From positions 62,001-126,000 of the forward strand of contig NZ_JQKW01000010.1 of NCBI RefSeq assembly GCF_000746255.1: a DNA stretch of 64,000 nt. The letters are read 5' to 3'. The position numbers and the translations under genes were made by a program. This DNA comes from Thermodesulfobacterium hydrogeniphilum (lineage in GTDB: Bacteria; Desulfobacterota; Thermodesulfobacteria; Thermodesulfobacteriales; Thermodesulfobacteriaceae). Below, piece by piece: positions 50,959 to 59,118 of this stretch (its first letter is position 1; every line of letters begins with the position of its first letter). Under the pieces are notes generated by a model. The model saw only the letters and a list, made by a program, of their open reading frames with translations, was not told the DNA's origin and did no database searches.

Positions 50959-52636
50959 TTAATTTATTTTCTATAGTTTCAATGAGTAAGTCCAGGTTTT
51001 TTCCTGTTTTAGCAGAAATAGGAATGGCTTTATATTTAAAGCATAAATTTTTCAGGAAGTTAGGGGAAAATTCCCCATTTTTTTCTAATAGGTCTATCTT
51101 ATTAAAAACCACCAATCTGGGGTAATTCAAAAGATCCATTTCTTCTAAAAGATTTTCTACTGTTTCTATATGATTTTCAAAATCAGGATGAGATATATCT
51201 ACTATATGTAAAAGCAAATCTGCAGAATAAAGTTCTTCCAAAGTAGCTTTAAAAGCTTTTTTAAGGTCTTCAGGCAAATCTCTTATAAAACCCACTGTAT
51301 CGGTCATTAAGAAAACTCCACCAGATTTTGTTCTAACAGCTTTTGTAACAGGATCAAGGGTTGCAAAAAGTTTATCCTCTGCTAAATATTCACTTTTGGA
51401 AAGGGTATTAAGGAGAGTTGTTTTCCCAGCGTTAGTATATCCAATAATAGCTACAACTTTAAAATTAAGTTTTTTTCGTCTTTTTCTTCTTAATTCTCTT
51501 TCTTGAGAAATTTTTTTCAATTCCTTTTCAAGCTTAGCAATACGATCTTTTATTCTTCTTCTATCTATTTCAAGTTTAGTTTCTCCAGGACCTCTTCCGC
51601 CTATACCACCTGTTAAACGAGAGAAGGCATCATCTTTAGCTCTTAAACGGGGTAAAGTATATTTTAATTGAGCTATTTCAACCTGTATTTTACCTTCCTT
51701 AGAACGAGCTCTCTGAGCAAAAATATCAAGTATTAATTGAGTGCGGTCTATAACTCTTAAATCTGTAGCTTCATTTAAGGCTCTAACCTGGGAAGGGGTA
51801 AGTTCTCTATCAAAAATCAATAAATTTGCTCTCTTACGAAGAGCTAAAATCATGACTTCCAGAAGTTTTCCTTTTCCTATGACATAACGGGGATCAGGAG
51901 AATTTCTTTTTTGGATAATCTCTCCTACTACAGTAACTCCTGCAGTTCTGGCGAGTTCTTTAAGTTCAGCTATTCTTTCTTCTAAATAAAAATCTTTTGG
52001 CTCTTTTAGAAATATAAGAATAGCTCTGTCTTTATTTTCATCTATTTCTTTTAAAGGTCTGACCCGATCTAATTCATCTTCTAAGTTTTTAATTAGTTCT
52101 AAGAAGTTTTCTTTTAATTCCCAGACATAGCAAGGTTTTAAGAAATAAAAATAATTATTTTCTTGATCAGAAAACTTTTTGGAAAAAAAATCTGGATCAG
52201 GTAAAATATGAGCTATATGAATTTTTCCAGGCTCTCCTGTATTTTTTGCTTCTAAAGCACCTATTAAATCAAGTCTTAATAAACCTAAATCCAGAAGATC
52301 ATCTTGATCAAGACCAGATTCAGTATGTTTATGAGAGAGAATATGTGTATGAATGAATCTTAAGCCTTTGAGTCTGGCAATATGATCGCGATATCCTTTC
52401 AGTTCAGGGATTACTATTCTATTAAAAGTTCCCACTATTACATAATCTATTTCACCTTTGCGATTTATAAGAATACCTATTTGACGATTTAAATCCGCTG
52501 AAATTTGTGCTAATTCCTTAGCAAGTTCATGAGTTATAATAGAAGCTGGAGGAACTCTACGTCTGTAAAGACGCTCTAATCTTTTTAGCTCACTTGGTTT
52601 TAATCCTATAGTATTTCCATAAACTGTGTAACTCAT
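50858..52636 (-). CDS. hflX: Ribosome-associated GTPase HflX
   Basis: A heat-shock GTPase that splits stalled 70S ribosomes. The N-terminal HflX domain ('RRVPPASIITHELAKELAQISADLNRQIGILI') and the family block 'RNSPDPRYVIGKGKLLE' precede the G domain: G1 GYTNAGKT, G3 'DTVGFIRDLP', G4 N-K-I-D. 'RDRIAKLEKELKKISQERELRRKRRKK' forms the basic coiled coil between them. At 592 residues it is longer than the usual 420-450, because of an N-terminal extension of about 170 residues before the canonical HflX domain. Its last 34 codons overlap rsfS on the other strand. Confidence 0.92.
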   Translation of the reverse strand: MSYTVYGNTIGLKPSELKRLERLYRRRVPPASIITHELAKELAQISADLNRQIGILINRKGEIDYVIVGTFNRIVIPELKGYRDHIARLKGLRFIHTHILSHKHTESGLDQDDLLDLGLLRLDLIGALEAKNTGEPGKIHIAHILPDPDFFSKKFSDQENNYFYFLKPCYVWELKENFLELIKNLEDELDRVRPLKEIDENKDRAILIFLKEPKDFYLEERIAELKELARTAGVTVVGEIIQKRNSPDPRYVIGKGKLLEVMILALRKRANLLIFDRELTPSQVRALNEATDLRVIDRTQLILDIFAQRARSKEGKIQVEIAQLKYTLPRLRAKDDAFSRLTGGIGGRGPGETKLEIDRRRIKDRIAKLEKELKKISQERELRRKRRKKLNFKVVAIIGYTNAGKTTLLNTLSKSEYLAEDKLFATLDPVTKAVRTKSGGVFLMTDTVGFIRDLPEDLKKAFKATLEELYSADLLLHIVDISHPDFENHIETVENLLEEMDLLNYPRLVVFNKIDLLEKNGEFSPNFLKNLCFKYKAIPISAKTGKNLDLLIETIENKLTIFALEESFEPHFENSFLKEDNPSIILQEHKLF

Positions 52637-52669
52637 TTACCTCCTTAAAGATAGTTTAAATTTTTTAGT

Positions 52670-53227
52670 TTAAATATAAGATTTTATTTTATTATTGCAA
52701 GTATCATTTTTAATTTTTTCCAATAGAAGAAAAAGAGCAACTCCAAAAGCAACTGCTACATTTAAAGATTCTTTTTCTCCATAAAGAGGAATTTCTACAA
52801 TAAAATCAGCATTTAATAAAATTTTATCATCTATACCTGTTACTTCATTTCCAATAATTAGAGCTAAAGGAAAATCTTCAGCATTTATATTTTGAATAGG
52901 AATGCTATTCTTAGTTATTTCCAAAGCTACAATTTTAAAGCCCTCTTTTTTAAGAGTTTTTATTGCTTCAAGAGTATCAGAAAAATAAATCCATGGTATA
53001 AGTTCAGTAGTTCCAAGAGCAGTTTTTTCTATTTTAGGATGAGGAGGATAAGCAGTTATTCCGCATAAAATTAGTTTTGAAATATAAGCACATTCAGCAG
53101 TGCGAAACATAGACCCTACATTATAGGCACTTCTTATATTATCAAGGACCGCTACAATAGGAAAACGCTGAGGTGGACGGTTTTTTCTCCATTTTTTAAG
53201 AATTTCCTCGCCTTCTAATTTAGACAT
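52670..53227 (-). CDS. SpoU/TrmH-family RNA 2'-O-methyltransferase (185 aa)
   Basis: A SPOUT (trefoil-knot) methyltransferase: motif 1 'VLDNIRSAYNVGSMFRTAE', motif 2 'PLALIIGNEVTGIDDKIL', motif 3 'DFIVEIPLYGEKESLNVAVAFGVALF'. It lacks an N-terminal substrate-binding domain, so tRNA or rRNA target is open. I start at ATG 53227 (MSKLEGEEIL); an upstream TTG at 53263 would add 12 unlikely residues and would place the TATAAT box (53246-53241) inside the gene. That box lies only 13 bases before the chosen start, so the mRNA is probably nearly leaderless. Confidence 0.88.
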   Translation of the reverse strand: MSKLEGEEILKKWRKNRPPQRFPIVAVLDNIRSAYNVGSMFRTAECAYISKLILCGITAYPPHPKIEKTALGTTELIPWIYFSDTLEAIKTLKKEGFKIVALEITKNSIPIQNINAEDFPLALIIGNEVTGIDDKILLNADFIVEIPLYGEKESLNVAVAFGVALFLLLEKIKNDTCNNKIKSYI

Positions 53228-53308
53228 AATGCTATATTTTATTATAAGACTATAAAACTTCAACTTTACCCTTCCGAAAGTAGCAAAAGTTGATTAAAAT
53301 AAAAAGTT

Positions 53309-54457
53309 ATGTTGGATTATCCTTTTAATTTCCCTAAAATAAAAGCAATTTTTTTAGAACGATTAAATAGATTTGTAATAAAAGCCAAGATAAAAGATAA
53401 AGAAGTTTTAGCCTATTTACCTAATCCAGGAAGACTCTGGGAGTTATTATTAAAAGACACAGAACTTCTTTTAGTAAAAAATAAAAAACCTGTTAAGCTT
53501 TCTTATACAGTTTTAGCCTGTAAAAAGGCTGATACCTATGTTTTGCTTCATACCCATCTTACTAATAAAATAATAAAAAATCTTATAATGGAAAAAAAAT
53601 TAAATATTTTTAAAGATTATAGAATTATAAAAGAAGAACCTAAATATGGCCATAGCAGATTCGATCTTCTTTTAGAAAATGAAAAAACACATGAAAAGAA
53701 GTACTTAGAAATAAAAAGTTGCACCCTTTTTGGAAAGGAAATTGCCATGTTTCCTGATGCAGAAACCAAAAGAGGAACTAAGCACCTTTTAGAATTAAAA
53801 GAACTTTCTTTGAATAAAGAGAGAACAGGAATTTTGTTTGTAATTATGAATCCAAATGTAAGGTTTTTCTTACCAGCTTATCATATAGATATAGAATTTG
53901 CTCAAACTTTTTTAAAAGTAAGAGATTTAATAGACATAAAAGCTATTTCTTTAAAATGGGACAAAACTTTTAGCTATGTAACAGAAATAAAAGAGGTTAA
54001 AATTCCCTTTGATATTTTAGAAAAAGAAGCCTTGAATAAAGGGGCATATTTATTGATTTTGAAGTTGAAAAAATTTGAAAAAATAAATTTGTCTAATAAA
54101 AATTGGGAACTTAAACCTGGGTTTTACATATATGTAGGTTCTGCCAAAAGAAATCTAAAACAAAGGATAAATAGACATTTGAGAAAAAAGAAAAATAAAA
54201 AATGGCATATAGATTATTTAATAGAAAAGACTGACTGGATAAAAGTTATTCCGATAAGGACTTCAGAAGATTTAGAATGCAGGTTAGCAGAAGATTTGAG
54301 TCTATTGGCTGAGGATAAAGTTTTAGATTTTGGTTGCTCTGATTGTAAGTGCCCGAGTCATTTGTTTTATTTTTCTGAAAATCCTGTTAATAATTCAAAA
54401 TTTCAGAATTTTTTAATTTATTATAGGATAAATAGATTATGTTCTTACCTAAATTAG
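53309..54457 (+). CDS. sfsA: Fusion of SfsA nuclease and GIY-YIG/DUF123 domain (382 aa)
   Basis: Residues 1 to about 230 are SfsA: 'YLPNPGRLWELL', 'GHSRFDLLLEN', 'YLEIKSCTLF' and 'AMFPDAETKRGTKHLLEL' carry the acidic and lysine residues of a restriction-endonuclease-like DNase. Residues from about 240 to 375 form a DUF123-type GIY-YIG domain: 'GAYLLILKL', 'PGFYIYVGSAKRNLKQRINRHLRKKKNKKWHIDYLIEK', 'CRLAEDLS' and 'VLDFGCSDCKCPSHLFYF'. The cysteine-rich end is typical of DUF123. Joining two nucleases in one chain suggests DNA or RNA processing at branched or abasic structures; the exact role is unknown. No ribosome site is visible; TAAAAT lies 9 bases before the ATG. Confidence 0.88.
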   Translation: MLDYPFNFPKIKAIFLERLNRFVIKAKIKDKEVLAYLPNPGRLWELLLKDTELLLVKNKKPVKLSYTVLACKKADTYVLLHTHLTNKIIKNLIMEKKLNIFKDYRIIKEEPKYGHSRFDLLLENEKTHEKKYLEIKSCTLFGKEIAMFPDAETKRGTKHLLELKELSLNKERTGILFVIMNPNVRFFLPAYHIDIEFAQTFLKVRDLIDIKAISLKWDKTFSYVTEIKEVKIPFDILEKEALNKGAYLLILKLKKFEKINLSNKNWELKPGFYIYVGSAKRNLKQRINRHLRKKKNKKWHIDYLIEKTDWIKVIPIRTSEDLECRLAEDLSLLAEDKVLDFGCSDCKCPSHLFYFSENPVNNSKFQNFLIYYRINRLCSYLN

Positions 54458-55128
54458 ACTTGAAAACTGGTAGCAGAGCTATTATTTTTTTTACAATGCC
54501 TGAGTGGAATTTTGCTAAAACCTTTTTAAACTTTAAAAATTCTTATACTTTTCTAAATATAAATCTAAAATATGATGAAAAGTCTTTAATAGCAGGACCT
54601 ATAATAGGAGCTCCACTTTTAAGTATATTTTTAGAAATTTTAAAAAATTTAGGTATAAAAGAAATCATTGCTATGGGGTGGGCAGGGAAATTCAAAAGTT
54701 CTTCTCTTAAAATAGGGGATCTTTTTTTGCCAATTAAAGCCTATTCTTTAGAAGGAACAAGTAAATTTTATTTTACTAATAAAAAAGTTTTTCTTCCTGA
54801 TAAAGAGATTACAGAAAAATTAAAAAAAGAGCTTAAAAATATAGAATTGTGTTTTAAGAAAGGATCTATAATTTCGGTTGATGCGCCTGTAAGATTTGAA
54901 AAAAATAGAGATTTAATACAAAAATGGGATCAAAAAGTTGAAGCTATGGATATGGAAACTTCAGCTTTATTTTCTATAGGTTCGTCTTTACAAATAAAGA
55001 TATGTGTTCTACATTTTATTATTGATGAAATAGGAAAATTTTTAAATCTAAGATCTGAAAAAATGATAAAAGAGAAAAGAGAAAAACTTTTAAAAATTTG
55101 GAGAAGATTTTTAAATTATGAATTCTAA
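54439..55128 (+). CDS. Nucleoside phosphorylase family protein (229 aa)
   Basis: PNP/UDP phosphorylase superfamily: 'AGPIIGAPLLSIFLEIL', 'IIAMGWAGKF' (the phosphate/ribose-binding Gly-rich strand), 'KIGDLFLPIKAYSLEGTSKFYF', and the purine-site block 'VEAMDMETSALFSIGSSLQIK' with the M-D-M-E-T-S-A motif. This would cleave nucleosides to base and ribose 1-phosphate, possibly in salvage of futalosine, methylthioadenosine or other nucleosides; substrate choice is not visible. It overlaps the SfsA fusion by 19 bases and the J-domain gene by 11. Confidence 0.8.
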   Translation: MFLPKLDLKTGSRAIIFFTMPEWNFAKTFLNFKNSYTFLNINLKYDEKSLIAGPIIGAPLLSIFLEILKNLGIKEIIAMGWAGKFKSSSLKIGDLFLPIKAYSLEGTSKFYFTNKKVFLPDKEITEKLKKELKNIELCFKKGSIISVDAPVRFEKNRDLIQKWDQKVEAMDMETSALFSIGSSLQIKICVLHFIIDEIGKFLNLRSEKMIKEKREKLLKIWRRFLNYEF

Positions 55129-56020
55129 TATAAAAAAAAGAAAAACAAATCCTTTTGAAATTTTGGGTTTATCTCCCAAGATTGTTAAGGAACTGGATGA
55201 GGAATCTTTATATAAATTAGTAAGAGCTATTTATAGGGTTCTTCAAATGATTTATCATCCAGATAGGGGAGGGGATCCTAATAAAGCTTTAGAAATAAAT
55301 CTTGCTTTTGAATTGTTAAATTTAGAAAAGAACCCAGAATCTTTTAAAGAATATAGAAAAAAATATATAGAACGACTTTCAAGAAAAACTCTACAGACAA
55401 AAATAGAGAACTTAGAAATCCAGAATAGAAAATTAAATTTTTATAATCAACTTCTTAAAGAAAAATTTTGGCAGTTTTTAAAAAATGATTTTGAGGCTTT
55501 AAAAGACCTTTTTAAACAAAATAAAGGCTTTAGACTAAAAATATTTGATGTAGTCTCTTATTTTAATTTTTCTCATTTAAGAAGAATAAAAAAACAAATG
55601 TTTTTTAAAGATTTGATATTATATGAAGATTTTGTCTTAATAAGAGGTAGTTATGAAAAGTTTTTTAAAAAAATTCTCAATTATAAATATATAGGAACTA
55701 TAAAAAGAGAGTATATAGAACCTTGGGTTCTTTTAGAAAGAAGTTTAAGGGAAGAGGCTCCATATTTAAAGAATTTTATTAAAGAAAATATTTTTATAAA
55801 AGAATGTTTAATTTTTTTAAATTTTAATATAGAACCTAATTCTTACATTTTCTTTTATGATTTTAAAAATACCCAGAAAATTGTTTTAGAAGGGGTGGTT
55901 ATAAAATTGGAAGAAATACCTTATCCAGAAATACTTGAAATTCTTAAAAAGGAAACTGTCAAATCTAAGGATAAAAAAGATACTGATAATATTTTAAATC
56001 AAGAATTATTAGAAATTTAA
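55118..56020 (+). CDS. J-domain protein (300 aa)
   Basis: The N-terminal 80 residues are a J domain: 'NPFEILGLSP', then 'LYKLVRAIYRVLQMIYHPDRGGDPNKALEINLAFELLN' with an intact H-P-D. It should stimulate a DnaK partner. The remaining 220 residues are Lys/Phe-rich and helical, with no zinc finger or G/F region, so it is a type-III (specialised) co-chaperone. There is no membrane segment. The client is unknown. It overlaps the phosphorylase gene by 11 bases. Confidence 0.82.
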   Translation: MNSNIKKRKTNPFEILGLSPKIVKELDEESLYKLVRAIYRVLQMIYHPDRGGDPNKALEINLAFELLNLEKNPESFKEYRKKYIERLSRKTLQTKIENLEIQNRKLNFYNQLLKEKFWQFLKNDFEALKDLFKQNKGFRLKIFDVVSYFNFSHLRRIKKQMFFKDLILYEDFVLIRGSYEKFFKKILNYKYIGTIKREYIEPWVLLERSLREEAPYLKNFIKENIFIKECLIFLNFNIEPNSYIFFYDFKNTQKIVLEGVVIKLEEIPYPEILEILKKETVKSKDKKDTDNILNQELLEI

Positions 56021-56105
56021 ATTTAAAAATTTTTTAAAATAATTTATTTTTAGCAAGATTTATTTTGGAATAAATTTGAATTTTTTCAAAAATTTTGTTA
56101 AAACT

Positions 56106-56133
56106 TTGAAATTTCAAAAAAAATTCTTATATT
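56106..56133 (+). promoter_or_regulatory. Promoter for the Usp gene
   Basis: TTGAAA (56106-56111), 16-base spacer, TATATT (56128-56133), then AGGAGGAGG before ATG 56168. The -35 box lies in a TTTGAAATTTCAAA palindrome that might be an operator. Confidence 0.45.
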
Positions 56134-56167
56134 TTTTATGAAATAAAATCATAGGAGGAGGTAAGAA

Positions 56168-56968
56168 ATGGTTAAATTTAAACTTGAAAGGATTTTAATT
56201 GCTACAGATGGAACACCAGCTTCTCAGACAGCTATAAAAGCTGGTATTTATCTTGCTAAGAATTTCGGTAGCAAAATTTATGGAATTTGTGTAGGAGAGC
56301 TCCCTCTTCCAGGATTACCTGTAATAGAGGCAATGGAAAAAAGAGCCAAAGAGATAGTAGATCAATTAAAATCTGAGGTAGAAAAGGAAGGTATAGACTG
56401 TGAAGTGATTCCAGAGCTGGCTGATGAAGTTGCAGATTGCATAATAGAAGAAGCTAAAAAGAGAAATGTAGATCTTGTTATTGTAGGTAAAAAGAAAAAA
56501 AGACCAATTTTAACAAGTGTTGCTATACCAGTAACTGCACATTGTCCTTTGGATGTATTGGTTGTTCCAGAGGGTATTAAACCAGATTTTAGTAAAATTT
56601 TAATTGCAGTAGATGGAACTGTTTATAGTGAATTAGCTGCTAAAAAAGGATTTGAAATGGTTAAAAAGCTTGGAAGTGAGGTATTAGTAATCTCTGTAGC
56701 TGAAAACGATGAAGATGTTCCCTATGCTGAAGAAGCTGTAAATTTAACTCAATATGTAGCAGAAAAAGAAGGAGTTTCAATTAAACCAGTAATTGAAAAA
56801 GGTAAACCTACAGAAAAAATAATAGAAACTGCTAAAAATAATTCTATAGGTTTAATCATAATGGGATCTCATGGGAAATCAAGTGAAGATTATGCTATAG
56901 GGGATATAATTAGAAAGGTTTTAGAAGTCACCACAATTCCTGTAATGGTAGTAAAAAGACCAAAATAA
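56168..56968 (+). CDS. Tandem universal stress protein (two Usp domains, 266 aa)
   Basis: Two UspA domains in one chain. The first runs from 'FKLERILIATDGTPASQTAIKAGIYLAKNF' to 'VIPVTAHCPLDVLVVPEG' style end (about 1-138). The second runs from 'FSKILIAVDGTVYSELAAKKGFEM' to 'IMGSHGKSSEDYAIGDIIRKVLEVTTIPVMVVKRP'. The second domain has an ATP-binding-like G-S-H-G-K loop; the first has 'IVGKKKKRPILTSVAIPV' instead, so only one site may bind nucleotide. A promoter and strong ribosome site support expression. It ends exactly one base before the convergent rlmI-like stop. Confidence 0.9.
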   Translation: MVKFKLERILIATDGTPASQTAIKAGIYLAKNFGSKIYGICVGELPLPGLPVIEAMEKRAKEIVDQLKSEVEKEGIDCEVIPELADEVADCIIEEAKKRNVDLVIVGKKKKRPILTSVAIPVTAHCPLDVLVVPEGIKPDFSKILIAVDGTVYSELAAKKGFEMVKKLGSEVLVISVAENDEDVPYAEEAVNLTQYVAEKEGVSIKPVIEKGKPTEKIIETAKNNSIGLIIMGSHGKSSEDYAIGDIIRKVLEVTTIPVMVVKRPK

Positions 56969-58141
56969 TTAGCTGATATATAAACCTAATCCTTTTAAAT
57001 AAGAAGTTTCCTCAACAAAAGGATTTATTGGGTGGTCAGGAGCCTGACCACCTTGGTAAATTACTTTTCCCTTTTTATTTAGTTTACTTAAATTTATTTT
57101 TATTAAGCTCCATAACATTTCCATTTTTAAAAAATAAGAACAAGAAAAAGCAAAGAAAAATCCTTTTTCTATAGCTTTTAATCCTAAAAAATAAAGAAAT
57201 TTATATTTCTTTTCTCCTTCAGAAAAATTTTTTTGAGATTTTATAAAAGCTGGAGGATCTAAAATAATTAGATCACTTTTAGGAGGATTCTTCAGTATTT
57301 GAAAGGCATCACCATGCAAAGTTATTATTTTATCTTTGCAATTATTTATTTTTGCTATTTCTTCTGCTATATCTAAAGCCAAAGAAGATCTGTCTATTAA
57401 AAAAACCTTTTTAGCTCCTCCTTTTAGAGCATAAAAAGAAAATCCTCCTATATAAGAAAACACATCTATTAAAGTTTGTTTTTCTGCTATTTTTACAATA
57501 AATCTTCTATTTTCTCTCTGATCCAAGAAAAAACCAGTTTTTTGCCCTTGCTTAATAGGGATTAAAAATTTAATTCCATCTATATTAACTAAAATCGGAT
57601 CTTCTATTTTTCCATAAACAATTTTCACATATAAATCAAGCCTTTCTTCTTTTCTTTTTGCTGAATCATTTTTTAATATAATAGCTTCGGGGTTAAAAAG
57701 TTCTATCAAAGCTGATATTATGTAACTTTTTAATTTTTCCATTCCAAGGGTTTGAATCTGGACAATTATTACTTTTTCATAAATATCTATAATTAAGCCA
57801 GGAAGAAAATCACCTTCGGAAAAGATAAGTCTAAAACATTTTTCATAAGGATAAAAAATTTTACGCAATCTCAAAGCTTTATTAAAAGAATTTAAGAAAA
57901 AATCTTTATTGATAGGTTCTTCATGTTTAGTAAGGATTTTTAAAGAGAAATAACTTTCAGGATTAAAATATCCAATTCCTAAAAAATAATTTTCTTTAGT
58001 AACAATTTTTACTAAACTACCTGGTTCTAAATTTTTAGAAATTTTGCGAAAATCTATAATATCCTTGGATGTGAACCAGAGATGTTGATTTAAATAGTTT
58101 TTAAATCCTTTATCATTTAATTTTATTACAGGATAATTCAT
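56969..58141 (-). CDS. RlmI-like 23S rRNA cytosine methyltransferase (390 aa)
   Basis: An N-terminal PUA domain ('NQHLWFTSKDIIDFRKISKNLEPGSLVKI'), a middle beta domain, and a C-terminal SAM-binding domain with 'LIDVFSYIGGFSFYALKGGAKKVFLIDRSSLALDIAEEIA' (motif I), 'HGDAFQIL' and 'LIILDPPAFIKSQKNFSEG' (the D-P-P-A-F motif). This matches RlmI, which makes m5C1962 in 23S rRNA. The 'FSCSYFL' C-terminal block normally holds the catalytic cysteine. It overlaps the ferredoxin gene by 29 bases and ends the minus-strand operon that begins with ftsH. Confidence 0.87.
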   Translation of the reverse strand: MNYPVIKLNDKGFKNYLNQHLWFTSKDIIDFRKISKNLEPGSLVKIVTKENYFLGIGYFNPESYFSLKILTKHEEPINKDFFLNSFNKALRLRKIFYPYEKCFRLIFSEGDFLPGLIIDIYEKVIIVQIQTLGMEKLKSYIISALIELFNPEAIILKNDSAKRKEERLDLYVKIVYGKIEDPILVNIDGIKFLIPIKQGQKTGFFLDQRENRRFIVKIAEKQTLIDVFSYIGGFSFYALKGGAKKVFLIDRSSLALDIAEEIAKINNCKDKIITLHGDAFQILKNPPKSDLIILDPPAFIKSQKNFSEGEKKYKFLYFLGLKAIEKGFFFAFSCSYFLKMEMLWSLIKINLSKLNKKGKVIYQGGQAPDHPINPFVEETSYLKGLGLYIS

Positions 58142-58991
58142 TGATTTTACCTATATTTAAATTAATAGCTTGGGTAGGGCATATTTGCATACAATTTAGA
58201 CATCTAAAGCAATCTACAGAATTGAGTTGATCCGGAATGGATAAATTGGAAGGGCAAATATTTTCACAAATTTTACAAGAGGTGCATCTATCAGGATTAA
58301 AAGAAAGTTTTAAAAAACAAAAGCGATTAAAAAAACCATAAATTAATCCTAAAGGACATAAATTTTTACAAAAAAATCTCAAATCAATAATACATAATAA
58401 AAAAATAGAAACTAAAATCAGACTTTTTAAATAAAAGATAGTGCCTACCAATGTTCTGAGGTTCTTGTGCAAAAGAAGATTTAAATATCCACCTTCAAGG
58501 GTTCCTGCAGGACATAAATATTTACAAAATCCTAAGATCCCATATCCCAGATCAGTTATTACAAACAGAGGGATTATAAAAATAAATATAATTAAAATTA
58601 TATATTTAAAATACCGTTGTATTTGAAAAGGCAAAATGATATTTTTTTTAAAAAAAGGGATTTTATAAATCAAGTCTTGCAAAAAACCAAAAGGACACAA
58701 CCATCCACATATAAATCTTCCTAAGGCAAATCCAAAAAGAAAAAAAAATCCGGTAATATAAAATAAAGCTCCTAAAAATACCTGCAAAGATAAGACTCTA
58801 ATAGAGATTAAAAAATTTTGCAAAATCCCTAAGGGACAACCGAAAAAACTGGCAGGGCAGGAATGGCAATTTAATCCAGGAGCACAAAATTTTTTTAAAA
58901 ATCCAGTATAAATGTTATAAGTAAAAATAGAATTTATATACCCATTGTGTAAAATGGTGGAAAGAATCTGGATAAATCTTCTTTTATTCAT
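58113..58991 (-). CDS. NapH-like membrane ferredoxin, 4Fe-4S protein (292 aa)
   Basis: Four to five membrane helices and cysteine motifs on both sides: 'CHSCPASFFGCPLGIL' near the N-terminus, 'CGWLCPFGFLQDLIYK' (C-x3-C-P), 'CKYLCPAGTLEGGYL', and a soluble dicluster domain 'CTSCKICENICPSNLSIPDQLNSVDCFRCLNCMQICPTQAI'. The family (NapH/RdxA-like) passes electrons from the quinone pool to periplasmic or cytoplasmic acceptors. No partner reductase gene is adjacent. The gene overlaps both neighbours, including a coupled start with the 44-aa CxxC protein, which may be its partner. Confidence 0.88.
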   Translation of the reverse strand: MNKRRFIQILSTILHNGYINSIFTYNIYTGFLKKFCAPGLNCHSCPASFFGCPLGILQNFLISIRVLSLQVFLGALFYITGFFFLFGFALGRFICGWLCPFGFLQDLIYKIPFFKKNIILPFQIQRYFKYIILIIFIFIIPLFVITDLGYGILGFCKYLCPAGTLEGGYLNLLLHKNLRTLVGTIFYLKSLILVSIFLLCIIDLRFFCKNLCPLGLIYGFFNRFCFLKLSFNPDRCTSCKICENICPSNLSIPDQLNSVDCFRCLNCMQICPTQAINLNIGKINELSCNKIK

Positions 58992-59118
58992 CTCCTAAAC
59001 CCATACAGGACAAACAAATAGTAGAAGCTCTGGAATGAACAAAATCATATCCATGAAATTTAATCCCTATGGTAAATAAAAAAAATAAAAGAATTAAAAA
59101 AATTAAAAGTTTTTTCAT
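58984..59118 (-). CDS. Small CxxC membrane protein (44 aa), coupled to glmM and the ferredoxin gene
   Basis: The reading is M-K-K-L-L-I-F-L-I-L-L-F-F-L-F (one membrane helix), then I-G-I-K-F-H-G-Y-D-F-V-H-S-R-A-S, then C-L-S-C-M-G-L-G-D-E. The start overlaps the glmM stop (ATGA, 59118-59115) and its stop overlaps the start of the ferredoxin gene, so it is firmly in the operon. A single helix followed by a C-x-x-C suggests a membrane-bound redox or metal-binding partner of the NapH-like protein. It is shorter than 60 aa and so easily missed. Family unknown to me. Confidence 0.8.
   Translation of the reverse strand: MKKLLIFLILLFFLFTIGIKFHGYDFVHSRASTICLSCMGLGDE

Noticed and set aside
53228-53263. 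TTG at 53263 as the start of the SPOUT methyltransferase
   Set aside because: The extra 12 residues are unlike the family and the frame would include the TATAAT box; ATG 53227 fits better.
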